DNA of 64,000 bases from the NCBI GenBank assembly GCA_052168355.1, contig JBQLZQ010000049.1, positions 1 through 64,000 of the forward strand, in the 5' to 3' direction. The position numbers were made by a program, and so were the translations under genes. The notes under the pieces are model-generated. The model had not been told where the DNA came from. It made no database searches and saw only the letters and a program-made list of their open reading frames with translations. Of the stretch, positions 8,106 to 16,512 are shown in pieces (within the stretch, counting starts at the first letter, position 1; every line of letters begins with the position of its first letter). Origin of the DNA: JBQLZQ01 sp052168355 (GTDB lineage: Bacteria > Pseudomonadota > Alphaproteobacteria > DSM-16000 > Inquilinaceae).

Positions 8106-9776
8106 ATGGAGGCAAAGACTGCGAGGCAAATCGACAGGCCCGCCACCAAGCCCGTCTCGGCGTCCGCCTGGTCGCCTTTCGGCCATCGCGCCTTCGTGCT
8201 GCTCTGGACCGCGACGCTGATCTCCAACATCGGCACCTGGATGCACGATGTCGGCGCCGGCTGGCTGATGACGACGCTGAGCCCGTCGCCGGCGATCGTC
8301 GCGCTGGTGCAGGCCGCGACGACGGCGCCGATTTTCCTGTTCGCGCTCTTCGCCGGCGCGCTCGCCGACAGGGTCGACCGGCGTCGCTTCCTCGTCACCG
8401 TAAACCTCGTGCTGACAGCCATCGTGACGGCGATGGCCGCGCTGACCGCCGTTGGCGCCATGACGCCGGCGCTGCTTCTCGCCTTTACATTTGCGATCGG
8501 CACGGGCGCGGCCCTGATGGCGCCGGCCTGGCAGGCGGTGGTGCCGAGCCTGGTGCCGCGCGACAGCCTGCAGCCGGCCATCGCGCTCAATTCCATGGGC
8601 ATCAACATCGCCCGGGCGATCGGCCCGGCGCTGGCCGGCGTGCTCATTTCCGTCGTGGCGCTGTCCGCGCCGTTCGCGGTCAATGCCGCGAGCCACCTCG
8701 TCATCGTCGCGGCGCTTCTTCTCTGGAAACCGGCACCGGCACCCGCGCGCACGCTGCCGCCCGAGCCGCTCGTCGGCGCCATGGCCACGGGGCTGCGCCA
8801 CGCCAGCCGCAACGGCGCGCTCAAGGCGACATTGCTGCGGTCCTTCGGCTTTTTCACCTTCGCCAGCGCGTATTGGGCGCTGCTGCCGCTCGTCGCGCGC
8901 GGCATCGAGGGCGGCGGGGCGGAACTCTACGGCATTCTGCTGGCCGCCATCGGCGCGGGCGCGGTGGCGGGCGCGCTGGTCTTGCCTACGCTGCGCAAGA
9001 GGGTCGATTCAAACAGGCTGGTGGCGGCAGGGACGCTGACCACCGCCGCCGCCATGGCGCTGCTCGGCCTTGCCCAGGACGCGACACTGGCGCTGCCGGC
9101 GGCGGTGCTGGGTGGGTTCGGCTGGATAGCGGTGCTCACCAGCCTCAACGTTTCCGCGCAGACGGCGCTTCCCAACTGGGTCCGCGCCCGCGGCCTCGCC
9201 ATCGCCCTGATGGTGTTCTTCGGCTGCATGGCGGCCGGTTCCGCCGTCTGGGGCCAAATCGCGGCGGCGACCTCGGTTCCCGTGACACTCCTCGTCGCCG
9301 CGGCCGGGGCCGTCGTTGCCATACCGCTCACATGGGCCGCCAAGCTCGGCCAAGGCGAGAACCTCGATCTCACGCCGGCCATGAGCTGGCCCGAGCCGCT
9401 TGTTGCGGCCGACACAAACGCGAGTCCGGACCGGGGACCGGTCATGGTGACCATCCGCTACCGCATCGCGGAAGCGGAGACCGGGGCCTTCCTGGCCGCC
9501 ATGCGCGACCTTTCCGGCGAGCGCTACCGCGACGGCGCCCATGACTGGGGCGTCTACCAGGACGCCGCCGACCCTCGAGCCTGGATCGAATGGTTCTTCC
9601 TGCCCAGTTGGGCCGAGCATCTCCGGCAACACGAACGGGCGACCAGGCACGACCAGGACATCCATGGGCGGGCGCGCGCCTTCCACAGCGGATCGGAGCC
9701 GCCCGAGGTCCGCCATTACCTGGCGCCGGACCGGCGTGGCAATGGGAGCCCGGAGCACGAAGGAGGCGCGTCATGA
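8106..9776 (+). CDS. MFS exporter (MFS_3 type) with C-terminal ABM-like domain
   Basis: 556 residues starting at 8106. Residues 1-410 carry about 12 membrane segments of the enterobactin-exporter-like MFS_3 family (LLWTATLISNIGTWMHDVGA, ADRVDRRRFLVTVNLVL, NWVRARGLAIALMVFFG). A hydrophilic tail of ~110 residues (VMVTIRYRIAEAETGAFLAA, WIEWFFLPSWAEHLRQHERA) resembles the antibiotic-biosynthesis-monooxygenase/dimeric barrel fold, a fusion known in this family. It may export a product or toxin linked to the hydrolases upstream. Its stop overlaps the ATG of the next gene, showing coupling. Confidence 0.85.
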   Translation: MEAKTARQIDRPATKPVSASAWSPFGHRAFVLLWTATLISNIGTWMHDVGAGWLMTTLSPSPAIVALVQAATTAPIFLFALFAGALADRVDRRRFLVTVNLVLTAIVTAMAALTAVGAMTPALLLAFTFAIGTGAALMAPAWQAVVPSLVPRDSLQPAIALNSMGINIARAIGPALAGVLISVVALSAPFAVNAASHLVIVAALLLWKPAPAPARTLPPEPLVGAMATGLRHASRNGALKATLLRSFGFFTFASAYWALLPLVARGIEGGGAELYGILLAAIGAGAVAGALVLPTLRKRVDSNRLVAAGTLTTAAAMALLGLAQDATLALPAAVLGGFGWIAVLTSLNVSAQTALPNWVRARGLAIALMVFFGCMAAGSAVWGQIAAATSVPVTLLVAAAGAVVAIPLTWAAKLGQGENLDLTPAMSWPEPLVAADTNASPDRGPVMVTIRYRIAEAETGAFLAAMRDLSGERYRDGAHDWGVYQDAADPRAWIEWFFLPSWAEHLRQHERATRHDQDIHGRARAFHSGSEPPEVRHYLAPDRRGNGSPEHEGGAS

Positions 9777-9994
9777 AGGTCGCGCTCGGTCTCCTGCTCG
9801 CGCTCGCGATCGGCGTCGCCTGCCGTCTGGCCGCCATCCCGCTTCCGGCGCCGCCGGTGCTGATCGGCGCCCTGCTCGTGCTGGCGATGACGCTGGGCTA
9901 TGTCGTCACCGATCGCCTGGCTGCGCACCGGAAGGCCACGTCGAAGCCGCTTTGCGGCGGCCCGTCGGGCACGACGAAGAAGCACGCCTCATGA
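9773..9994 (+). CDS. XapX-domain small membrane protein, copy 1
   Basis: 73 residues. ATG at 9773 overlaps the stop of the MFS gene (ATGA) and has AGGAGGC upstream. Two predicted membrane helices flank IPLPAPPVLIGALLVLAMTL, the XapX/DUF1427 pattern (LPxPAPPxxxGxLG...). The function of XapX proteins is unknown; they commonly sit beside hydrolases and transporters such as these. The basic C-terminus (HRKATSKPLCG, TTKKHAS) is probably cytoplasmic. Confidence 0.7.
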   Translation: MKVALGLLLALAIGVACRLAAIPLPAPPVLIGALLVLAMTLGYVVTDRLAAHRKATSKPLCGGPSGTTKKHAS

Positions 9995-10167
9995 TCGGCG
10001 CTCTCGTCGGCATCCTCCTCGGTTTCCTGATCGGCGTCGGATGCCGCTGGTTCGACCTGCCGCTTCCCGCTCCGCCGAGGATCGTCGGCGCGCTGCTGGT
10101 CGTGGCCATGACCGTGGGGTTCATCGGCGCCGACCTCGCGCTGGCGCACTGGGGGCCTGGGTCATGA
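9991..10167 (+). CDS. XapX-domain small membrane protein, copy 2
   Basis: 58 residues. ATG at 9991 overlaps the previous stop (ATGA). The segment LPLPAPPRIVGALLVVAMTV repeats the motif of the upstream gene, so the two are tandem paralogues. Two membrane helices fill almost the whole protein. It is the last gene of the 5347-10167 run. Confidence 0.68.
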   Translation: MIGALVGILLGFLIGVGCRWFDLPLPAPPRIVGALLVVAMTVGFIGADLALAHWGPGS

Positions 10168-10207
10168 TCGCGATCGGGGCCGATGACCAGCGCGGCCGCA
10201 TGCGGGG

Positions 10208-10807
10208 CTATCGGGCGATCGGCACCGCCGCGGTCCCGCGCGTGAACACCGGGATCCGGTCGATCGGGGCCTCGACGTCGGTCCAGATGCCGCCGTCGTG
10301 GACCTGATCCGTCCACGCGTCCCTCCAGGTCTCGCCCGCCGGCAGATAGACGCGCCGCATCCGCGCCCCAGCCTCGAGCACCGGCGCGACGAGAAGATCG
10401 GGCCCGAGGAGAAACTGATCCTCCACCCGAAAAGCCTCGAGATCGTCCGGGAACTCCAGCAGCAGCGGGCGCATGGGCGGCACGCCGGTCTCGTGCGCTG
10501 CGCGCATCTGGTCACGGACATAGGGCCGCAGTCTCTCGCGCAGATGGAGGCAGGCGGCCAGGAGGGCCTCGACCTCCGGTCCGAAGCTCCAGATCTCGTT
10601 GTCCGCCCCGCCAAAAAGAAAATCGCGCCCGAGCGCCGGGTCGCCGAGCGAATCCTGCCGGAAGCCGTGGAGGCGGAAGATCGGGCAGAACACGCCGTAC
10701 TGGAACCACCGGATCAACAGCTCATGAAAGCCCGGATCGCGTATATCGCCGCCCTTGAAGCCGCCGATATCGGTCGTCCACCAGGGAATGCCGCACACTT
10801 TGCCCAC
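10208..10807 (-). pseudogene. 5'-truncated GH31 glycosidase copy
   Basis: 199 codons encoding only the last ~200 residues of a GH31 enzyme, beginning in CGIPWWTTDIGGFKGGDIRD. Both catalytic acids and the N-terminal domain are missing, so it cannot be active. The intact relative is at 14454-16484. Over 10623-10768 the two DNAs differ at one base in 146, while flanking parts are clearly diverged, a mosaic typical of gene conversion. The apparent GTG start has no ribosome site, and the 5' break lies next to the end of the LuxR gene. Confidence 0.8.
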
Positions 10808-10816
10808 GCCGTCCGG

Positions 10817-11968
10817 TCACTCCGGGTCATGATCGAGGATTGGCATGTGGGCGGAGAGCGCGCGGCGAATAAGATCGGTTCGCGTCCGGCTGTCGGTCTT
10901 GTGCAGGATCGTCTTGATCTGGGTGCGGACGGTCGCCGGGCTGCAGGAGCGTGTGTCGGCGATCTCGTCCGTCGACGCGCCGTTCACCAACAGGCGTGCA
11001 ACGCTCATCTCCGCATCGGTCAGACCGTAGACGGTCGCGAAGGCGTCGATGCATAGGGCGGGATGGTGCATGGGATCGTATATCTTCACCAAGGCACCTT
11101 TGAACCCGGGCTCCAATTCACGGTCGGAGTCGCGCAGCGGAGACACTTCGAGGCACAGCGGATCGCCGCCTTCTCGGCGCGCCGCGGTGAAGACCGACTC
11201 TGGGGTATTGTTCTCGCCCGCCGCCGTGGCGCTGGCCGCGCGTGCGGCCAGCGCAAGTCGGCCGTCGGCCTCCGCATCGTACAGGCGCAGGTGTCCCCAA
11301 GAGTCCAGATAGAGGCCGCTCTTCAAGGCCATGATCGAGTCGGCCGAGTGGTTCTGGATGATCACCTTGCGCTCCGAGTCAACGATCACGACGGGAACCG
11401 CGTAGCGGTCGAGCGCTGTCAACACTGCCTGAAACCGAGCCTTGAGGCGCATAAACACCTGCGCCAGCTTCACGGTTTGCGCGACGAAAGGCAAATAGGC
11501 CGCGAAGGTCGCCCGTTGAGCCTGGCGCACCGGTCCGTTGTCGAGCGCGAATTGAACCGCGTGAGTGGTGAACCAACTGCGATCCTCGTTGAGCCGCGCG
11601 ACAATCCGATGATCGATCCCCAGCATCTCCCGCAATCCAACGAAATCGGTCCGGTCCCGGAGATTTGGCTCGTTCGGCCAGAGATCGTACTCGGTCAAGA
11701 CTTGGAACCGCGGACTGTTTTTGATCACCGGGATTCCGTCTGCTTCGAAATGCGAGAATTTCTCGTTATAGGTGCGATGAATCTCTGGTGTTAAGGCGGG
11801 CGAGCCCCAAAGCAACTGAAAATCAGTCTGCTCGGCCATGTTCACCGATACAATCGCGCCGCTCAGCGAGCCGATCTGAAGATTGAGACGCTCCAACAAC
11901 GAGCTCCAGCGGGAATCATCAATCGCTGCGTCGAATAGATCGGCGGCCAACTGCATATCGAAGCTCAT
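10817..11968 (-). CDS. LuxR-type HTH transcriptional regulator
   Basis: 383 residues. The C-terminal 60 residues are a LuxR/GerE helix-turn-helix: YGLTDAEMSVARLLVNGAST, then DEIADTRSCSPATVRTQIKT. The region from ~175 to 260 (VLTALDRYAVPVVIVDSERK, VIIQNHSADSIMALKSG) is a degenerate PAS-like sensor, and the first 170 residues are of unknown type. Such LuxR proteins lack an autoinducer domain and sense unknown ligands. It lies just upstream of the truncated GH31 copy and may once have regulated a glycoside locus. Confidence 0.87.
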   Translation of the reverse strand: MSFDMQLAADLFDAAIDDSRWSSLLERLNLQIGSLSGAIVSVNMAEQTDFQLLWGSPALTPEIHRTYNEKFSHFEADGIPVIKNSPRFQVLTEYDLWPNEPNLRDRTDFVGLREMLGIDHRIVARLNEDRSWFTTHAVQFALDNGPVRQAQRATFAAYLPFVAQTVKLAQVFMRLKARFQAVLTALDRYAVPVVIVDSERKVIIQNHSADSIMALKSGLYLDSWGHLRLYDAEADGRLALAARAASATAAGENNTPESVFTAARREGGDPLCLEVSPLRDSDRELEPGFKGALVKIYDPMHHPALCIDAFATVYGLTDAEMSVARLLVNGASTDEIADTRSCSPATVRTQIKTILHKTDSRTRTDLIRRALSAHMPILDHDPE

Positions 11969-12628
11969 CGCCCGCCCTCACGACAGACGCGGTGAGAAGA
12001 GAGCGACGATTCCCGTTTCAGTGGTTCGATCTCGGGCACATGTGCGCGATGATTGTGAGTCACCGATCTGCCCCGATGCAACTGCAAGGAATGCTTTCCA
12101 CTGGCTAGCGTTGCATTGCAGTCTTTGCGCATTCGGCGGATTTCCGCTTCCTGAAAAGGGAGATCATAGGGATAAACGCCGTCTCGTGAAGGGTCGAAGC
12201 GGCCACAAGGTTCATTGACACACTAACTCGGTCGCCTCGGCAATTCGATCGTCTCGGAGGAGACGCAAGCGTACCCTTGGGTGAGTGATACCCGTTTCGT
12301 TCAAACGACATCGCTTCCCGCCCGAATTCATCAAACACGCCGCGTGCCTATGTGCCCATTGCACGCTGTCGTTCCGTGACCTCGAAGATCTGTCGGCCGC
12401 GCCGATCAGCCACATCGTGAAGTTCTTGCGCAAACGTCGCGCTTCCGCCGCCCGTTTCTCACAAACCGACGCGCGGCAGAGCGTATCCTCTGACCCAATG
12501 ATGACGGGCGTGGCGTTCCAGGTGGATTGGCGATTGATCGGGTATCGGCCGTTGAGGGAACCGTCTTTTTCGTTGAAATAAGACTGCTCGCTGTTATGGC
12601 GGATGCTCTAGGCACTTGGTGTAGCGGT
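11969..12628. other. intergenic region, nothing recognised
   Basis: 660 bp between the LuxR gene and the small lipoprotein gene. Short open frames occur on both strands but none has a ribosome site, domain or consistent codon use. No tRNA, terminator or repeat was found. It presumably contains the LuxR promoter and remnants of lost genes. Confidence 0.4.
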
Positions 12629-12949
12629 CTAAGCTATCGGGATCGGCGCCCGCCGGCCGGATGACGTGGCACCAGCCGCACCCTCCAATGTGCAGGCCAT
12701 GTCGAAGGTCTTACCGCGCAAGGCGCCGACCGCGGTGCCGTCGGCGGAGAACTCCACCCAATGGTCGGCGCAGTCCACGTCCTGAATCGGCTTGCCGTAT
12801 AAAAAGGCGGCGAGCTGCTCCGCCGTGCCCGGCTGGCCCATCATCTCAGACGCGTCGGCGGTCTGCTGTCTCCCACTGGTCTGACAGGCCGCCAGCAGGA
12901 AGAGGGAGACAGCGACGACGAAACTGCTTTTCGTGATCCGTTCTTTCAT
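12629..12949 (-). CDS. small lipoprotein, function unknown
   Basis: 106 residues with a clear lipoprotein signal: MKERITKSSFVVAVSLFLLAACQT, lipobox LAAC with Cys21. The mature part is short (about 85 residues) and contains a possible Cys pair (VDCADHW, DMACTLEG). I do not recognise the family. It lies 24 bp downstream of another lipoprotein gene on the same strand and is probably co-transcribed. Likely anchored to the inner face of the outer membrane or in the periplasm. Confidence 0.65.
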   Translation of the reverse strand: MKERITKSSFVVAVSLFLLAACQTSGRQQTADASEMMGQPGTAEQLAAFLYGKPIQDVDCADHWVEFSADGTAVGALRGKTFDMACTLEGAAGATSSGRRAPIPIA

Positions 12950-12973
12950 ACATCGCAGATAAGCCGGGCCGCG

Positions 12974-13978
12974 TCAGGCATCCGGCACCTTGAGCGCGCG
13001 GGTGAAGAAGGCGGTCAGGTCAGCCAGCGCACGCTCGCGCACCTCCGGCGAGCTGCCGCGGGTGAAACCCTGCTTGCCGCAATCCCGGTAGACCTCGCGC
13101 AAGAAGGGGCTCCAGCCCATCTCCGAGGTGATGTCGAGCGGCTCGTAAACGATTAGGCCCGAATCCCGCACCTCGAACTGGCAGTCCGCGAAGTTGGCCG
13201 CGCGGCGCACCGCACTCTTCTGCGAAAACAGGAACTGATGGCCGGCGCCCGGATAGACCGTCACCTGCAGATCCTCCGTGCCTTGGGCGCGCATACGCTC
13301 GGCCGTGCGCTGGCAGTTCGCCGGCGGGGTCAAATCGTCGTTGGCGCCCAGGAAGAAATGGATCGGGCCGCCAACTGTCTCCACGCTGTCCCACTGCATC
13401 CCGCAGCCGGGATAGACCGGGGCGTAGGCCGCGAACGGCGGTGCGTCGCCGAGGACCGCCTGCTTGATCGGCGCCAGCGCGCCGTACATCGCGGCGATGC
13501 CGCCGCGAGAGAACCCGGTAATCCCGATCCGTTCGGGATCGATTTCCGGGCGCTGGCGCAGCGCCTTCAATGCCTGCAGCCCGTCCACCACATTGGCGGG
13601 TATCGGCAGCCTGCCCTGATCGCCCGCGGTGCTTGACAGGCCGCGGCCAGAGAAGCTGTCGACCGTGAAGGTCGCGAAGCCTGCCGCCAGCAGCGCGTCG
13701 CTCACCGAGCCTTCGGTCTGCGAGCGGATTCCGCCGCTGCCGTGCATCAGGATAACCGCGGGAACCGGCCCCGCCGCGCCCTCCGGCAGGCGCAGCACGC
13801 CGTCAATCTCGTCGCTGTCGGACGTGTAGCTGCCGTCCAGGATTTGAACGTAACCGTCCGGCGTGTAGGTCTGGAAAGTGATCTCCTGCGCCCCGCCAGC
13901 GCCTCCGCCAGTGCCCGTCGTCTGACAGGCCGACAGCGAGAAGGCAGAAATTCCCACTGCAACCAAAAGGTTTCTCAT
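12974..13978 (-). CDS. dienelactone-hydrolase-like lipoprotein (alpha/beta hydrolase)
   Basis: 334 residues from the ATG at 13978, chosen because GAGGGAG lies 8 bases upstream and the lipoprotein signal (MRNLLVAVGISAFSLSAC) then starts correctly; an ATG at 13996 is in frame but has no ribosome site. The alpha/beta hydrolase triad is visible: Ser in ITGFSRGGIAAMYGA, Asp in FFLGANDDLTPPANC and His in VYPGAGHQFLFS. Classic dienelactone hydrolases use Cys; here Ser, as in many related esterases. Probably a periplasmic or outer-membrane-anchored esterase of unknown substrate. Confidence 0.83.
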   Translation of the reverse strand: MRNLLVAVGISAFSLSACQTTGTGGGAGGAQEITFQTYTPDGYVQILDGSYTSDSDEIDGVLRLPEGAAGPVPAVILMHGSGGIRSQTEGSVSDALLAAGFATFTVDSFSGRGLSSTAGDQGRLPIPANVVDGLQALKALRQRPEIDPERIGITGFSRGGIAAMYGALAPIKQAVLGDAPPFAAYAPVYPGCGMQWDSVETVGGPIHFFLGANDDLTPPANCQRTAERMRAQGTEDLQVTVYPGAGHQFLFSQKSAVRRAANFADCQFEVRDSGLIVYEPLDITSEMGWSPFLREVYRDCGKQGFTRGSSPEVRERALADLTAFFTRALKVPDA

Positions 13979-14259
13979 CGTCCGAATCTCCCTCATCTAC
14001 ATCTAGCGCAAGGCGACCTACGCACCCCACTATTTTGATACTCTAAGGCGTATGAAGGAGACGGGCATACCCCGGATGGGGTACGGGAGGGTTGCCGCAG
14101 AGCCGCGGTCGTCAATCATGCTAGATGTGCAAACCGTGAACGTCTGCTCTACCCGCCGGGTTGGTCCGTCCTTAGCCTCCCGCTTGGCTCTCAGGTGGAG
14201 GCTCTTTTCAGCCCAAATCCCGCAGTCAAACCGGCACTGTGAGCGAATGTTGGTTTCGG

Positions 14260-14281
14260 TGGTTGCGGGCACCCGCAACCA
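14260..14281. repeat. palindrome of two tRNA-fMet acceptor-end copies
   Basis: TGGTTGCGGG (14260-14269), CA, then CCCGCAACCA (14272-14281). The right half is identical to the last ten bases of the fMet tRNA at 45-54, CCA included, and the left half is its reverse complement. It could be an attachment-site relic, the stem of a tRNA with its body deleted, or a chance hairpin. Confidence 0.45.
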
Positions 14282-14286
14282 TAAAA

Positions 14287-14323
14287 GCCGTCAACTCACT
14301 GAGTTAGCGGCGCTTTGCTTTTT
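14287..14323 (+). terminator. tRNA-type intrinsic terminator
   Basis: Stem-loop from GCCG (14287) to CGGC (14308-14311) with CAACTCA/TGAGTTA pairing inside, followed by GCTTTGCTTTTT. It aligns with the terminator of the fMet tRNA at 62-86 (19 of 25 positions alike) and stands at a similar distance behind a CCCGCAACCA. It ends no gene that I can see. Confidence 0.55.
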
Positions 14324-14352
14324 GGACCGAGTGACGGCTCGCATCACGCTTG

Positions 14353-14420
14353 TGACCTGATCCCCTGAATTGTCCTCTGCCTTGGAACGGACTCATCCGA
14401 TGACGGATACGGACAATCGA
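14353..14420 (+). mobile_element. solitary IS3-type left end (remnant)
   Basis: TGACCTGATCCCCTGAA at 14353-14369 differs at one base from the IS end at 582-598. The sequence GGACAAT, which precedes the orfA start in the upstream copy, recurs at 14411-14417, 63 versus 65 bases from the end. No OrfA coding follows; the start codon position reads ATC. A fragment of about 65 bp. Confidence 0.6.
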
Positions 14421-14453
14421 TACAGAGCCTTGCATGTTTAGACTGTCGCCATG

Positions 14454-16484
14454 TCATGCCGCGATCGGGATTGAGGCGTCGCCCCTCAGGAATACGGGAA
14501 TTCGATCGATCGGCGCGTCCGCCACGATCCAGATGCCGCCCTGATGCTGCTCCCCCGTCCATCCGTCGCGCCAGGTTTCGCCCGCGGGCAGATAGACCCG
14601 GCGCTCTTGCGCGCCCGGCTCCAGGACTGGGGCAATCAAAAGGTCGGGACCAAGCATGAACTGATCGCTTATCCGATGCGCCAGCGGGTCTTCGGAGAAG
14701 TCCACAAACAAAGGCCGCATCGGTGGCAAGCCGGTATCGCGGGCGGTCGCCATCTGCGCCCTAAGATAGGGGCGGAGTCGTTCGCGCAGATGGAGGCAGG
14801 CGGTCAGATGTGCCTCGACCTTCGGTCCGAAGCTCCAGATTTCGTTGTCCGCCCCACCGGCGAGGAAGTCGCGCCCGAGCGCCGGGTCGCCGAGCGAATC
14901 CTGCCGGAAGCCGTGGAGGCGGAAGATCGGGCAGAACACGCCGTACTGGAACCACCGGATCAAAAGCTCATGAAAGCCCGGATCGCGTATATCGCCGCCC
15001 TTGAAGCCGCCGATGTCGGTTGTCCACCACGGGATCCCGCTCATCGCCATGTTGAGACCGGCGCGGACCTGACGCGCCAGATCGGCGAACGTGGAATGGA
15101 CGTCGCCCGACCAGACCACCACCGGATAGCGTTGGGTTCCAAGCCAGGCGGAGCGTGACAGAAGCACACCATCCTCGATGCCGTCGGCCTTCATATGCTC
15201 GGCGTAGCCTTTTTGATGGAGCACAGGATAAGCATTCGTTACGGCGCGTCCATCACCCAGGTGATAGCGCAGGTTGTCGGGATGGGCCGGGTAGACCTCG
15301 GGTTCGTTGGCGTCGAGCCAGAAGGCGCCAAAGCCGTGCTTGACATAGCCCTCGCGAATGCGCGCCCAGTGATAGGCGCGCGCCTCGGGGTTTGTCGCGT
15401 CGTAGAAGGACAGGGGCACGCGCCCCTCGGAATTGGCGTCGAGAAAGACCGAGGAGCTCTGCACGCCGCGCCGATGCTCGATGAGATAGCCTGCATCCCG
15501 CATCTCGGTGAAATTTTCGGCATTGGCGTTGACCGCGGGCCAGATCGAGATCATCGGGCGCATTCCCATCGCCTCCAACTCGGCGACCATCGCCGCCGGG
15601 TCGGGGAAGTCGGCGGAATTGATCCGCCCCTCGCCGCCGCGGGTCCAGTTGAAGAAGTCGATCACGAAGCATCCCACGGGAAGGCCGCGGCGGTGGTATT
15701 CCCGGGCGATCTCCAGCACTTCGTCCTGGGTCGAATATCGCAGCTTGCACTGCCAGAAGCCCATGGCCCATTCGGGCAGCATCGGTGGACGGCCGGTGAG
15801 CGCGGCATAGGTTTGCAGGATGGCGGCGGGGCCGGGGCCGGCCATCACGACGTAGTCGATCTGCGGCGAGGCGGTGAGCGTCCAGCGAGTGCGGTTCTGG
15901 GCCAGTTCCACCCGCCCCGTGCCGGGGTTGTTCCAGATGAAGCCGTAGCCGCGGGAGGAGACGAGGAAGGGGATCACCACTTCGGTGTTCATCTGCAACA
16001 GATCGATCACGCAGCCCTTCTGATCGAGCCGCCCATGCTGATGCTGCCCCAGACCGTAGAAGCGTTCGTCGTCATGGGCCTTGAACTGCGTCTCGATCCG
16101 CCAGAGCGCGCCCTCCTCGGCGTCGTAGTTGCGCGTGTTGGGGTAGAGGATATGAGGCATCTCTTCTTCCAAAAGCACCTCGCCCGTCTCGGTGTCCTGA
16201 AAGGAGAGTTCCAGCGTGGGTTCCAGCCCTCGGGGCATTTTTCGGACAACGGCACGCAGGCGGCCATGGGTGAGTGTTGCCACCGCGCCGTCGATCTTGA
16301 TCTCCGCGCGTGCCGGCCCCGGGGCAGGGTCGAGCAGGCCGCTCGGCAATGTCTCGTCAAACTGCGCGTTCTTCGTGGCCCGCAGGCGGATGGCCGAGGG
16401 CCCCACCGCCTCGATCGACAGCGTCTCGCGCCCGATGCGGCAGATCAGGCGCGTGTCCTGGGCGGTGAAAAGGGCTGGGATCAT
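14454..16484 (-). CDS. GH31 family glycosidase (alpha-glucosidase/alpha-xylosidase type)
   Basis: 676 residues from the ATG at 16484, which has GGAG six bases upstream; an in-frame ATG at 16544 would overlap the previous gene and add a non-conserved tail. GH31 landmarks in order: YGLGQHQHGRLDQKG, GYGFIWNNPG, the catalytic nucleophile in GFGAFWLDANEPE, the acid/base region SRSAWLGTQRYPVVVWSGD, IPWWTTDIGGF, and C-terminal beta domain LGPDLLIAPVLEPGA. WNNPG and WLDANEP resemble YicI-like alpha-xylosidases. No signal peptide, so cytoplasmic. It follows the MBL gene by 28 bp on the same strand and is probably the last gene of the long operon, although a glycosidase is out of character there. A truncated copy is at 10208-10807. 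Confidence 0.9.
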   Translation of the reverse strand: MIPALFTAQDTRLICRIGRETLSIEAVGPSAIRLRATKNAQFDETLPSGLLDPAPGPARAEIKIDGAVATLTHGRLRAVVRKMPRGLEPTLELSFQDTETGEVLLEEEMPHILYPNTRNYDAEEGALWRIETQFKAHDDERFYGLGQHQHGRLDQKGCVIDLLQMNTEVVIPFLVSSRGYGFIWNNPGTGRVELAQNRTRWTLTASPQIDYVVMAGPGPAAILQTYAALTGRPPMLPEWAMGFWQCKLRYSTQDEVLEIAREYHRRGLPVGCFVIDFFNWTRGGEGRINSADFPDPAAMVAELEAMGMRPMISIWPAVNANAENFTEMRDAGYLIEHRRGVQSSSVFLDANSEGRVPLSFYDATNPEARAYHWARIREGYVKHGFGAFWLDANEPEVYPAHPDNLRYHLGDGRAVTNAYPVLHQKGYAEHMKADGIEDGVLLSRSAWLGTQRYPVVVWSGDVHSTFADLARQVRAGLNMAMSGIPWWTTDIGGFKGGDIRDPGFHELLIRWFQYGVFCPIFRLHGFRQDSLGDPALGRDFLAGGADNEIWSFGPKVEAHLTACLHLRERLRPYLRAQMATARDTGLPPMRPLFVDFSEDPLAHRISDQFMLGPDLLIAPVLEPGAQERRVYLPAGETWRDGWTGEQHQGGIWIVADAPIDRIPVFLRGDASIPIAA

Positions 16485-16512
16485 GGGGGCTCCGTCTGGC
16501 GCGTTCAGCGTA

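Larger units (their letters stand above)
13979..14453. other. intergenic region with mobile-element marks
   Basis: 475 bp without a gene. It holds a palindrome made of two fMet-tRNA-type acceptor ends (14260-14281), a terminator-like hairpin (14287-14323) and a lone IS3-type left end (14353-14420), each listed separately. The part 13979-14259 shows nothing recognisable. Confidence 0.5.

Noticed and set aside
7091..8905. A 604-codon minus-strand frame
   Set aside because: Antisense to the amidohydrolase and MFS genes, no family resemblance, Ala/Arg/Gly-rich. Not a gene.
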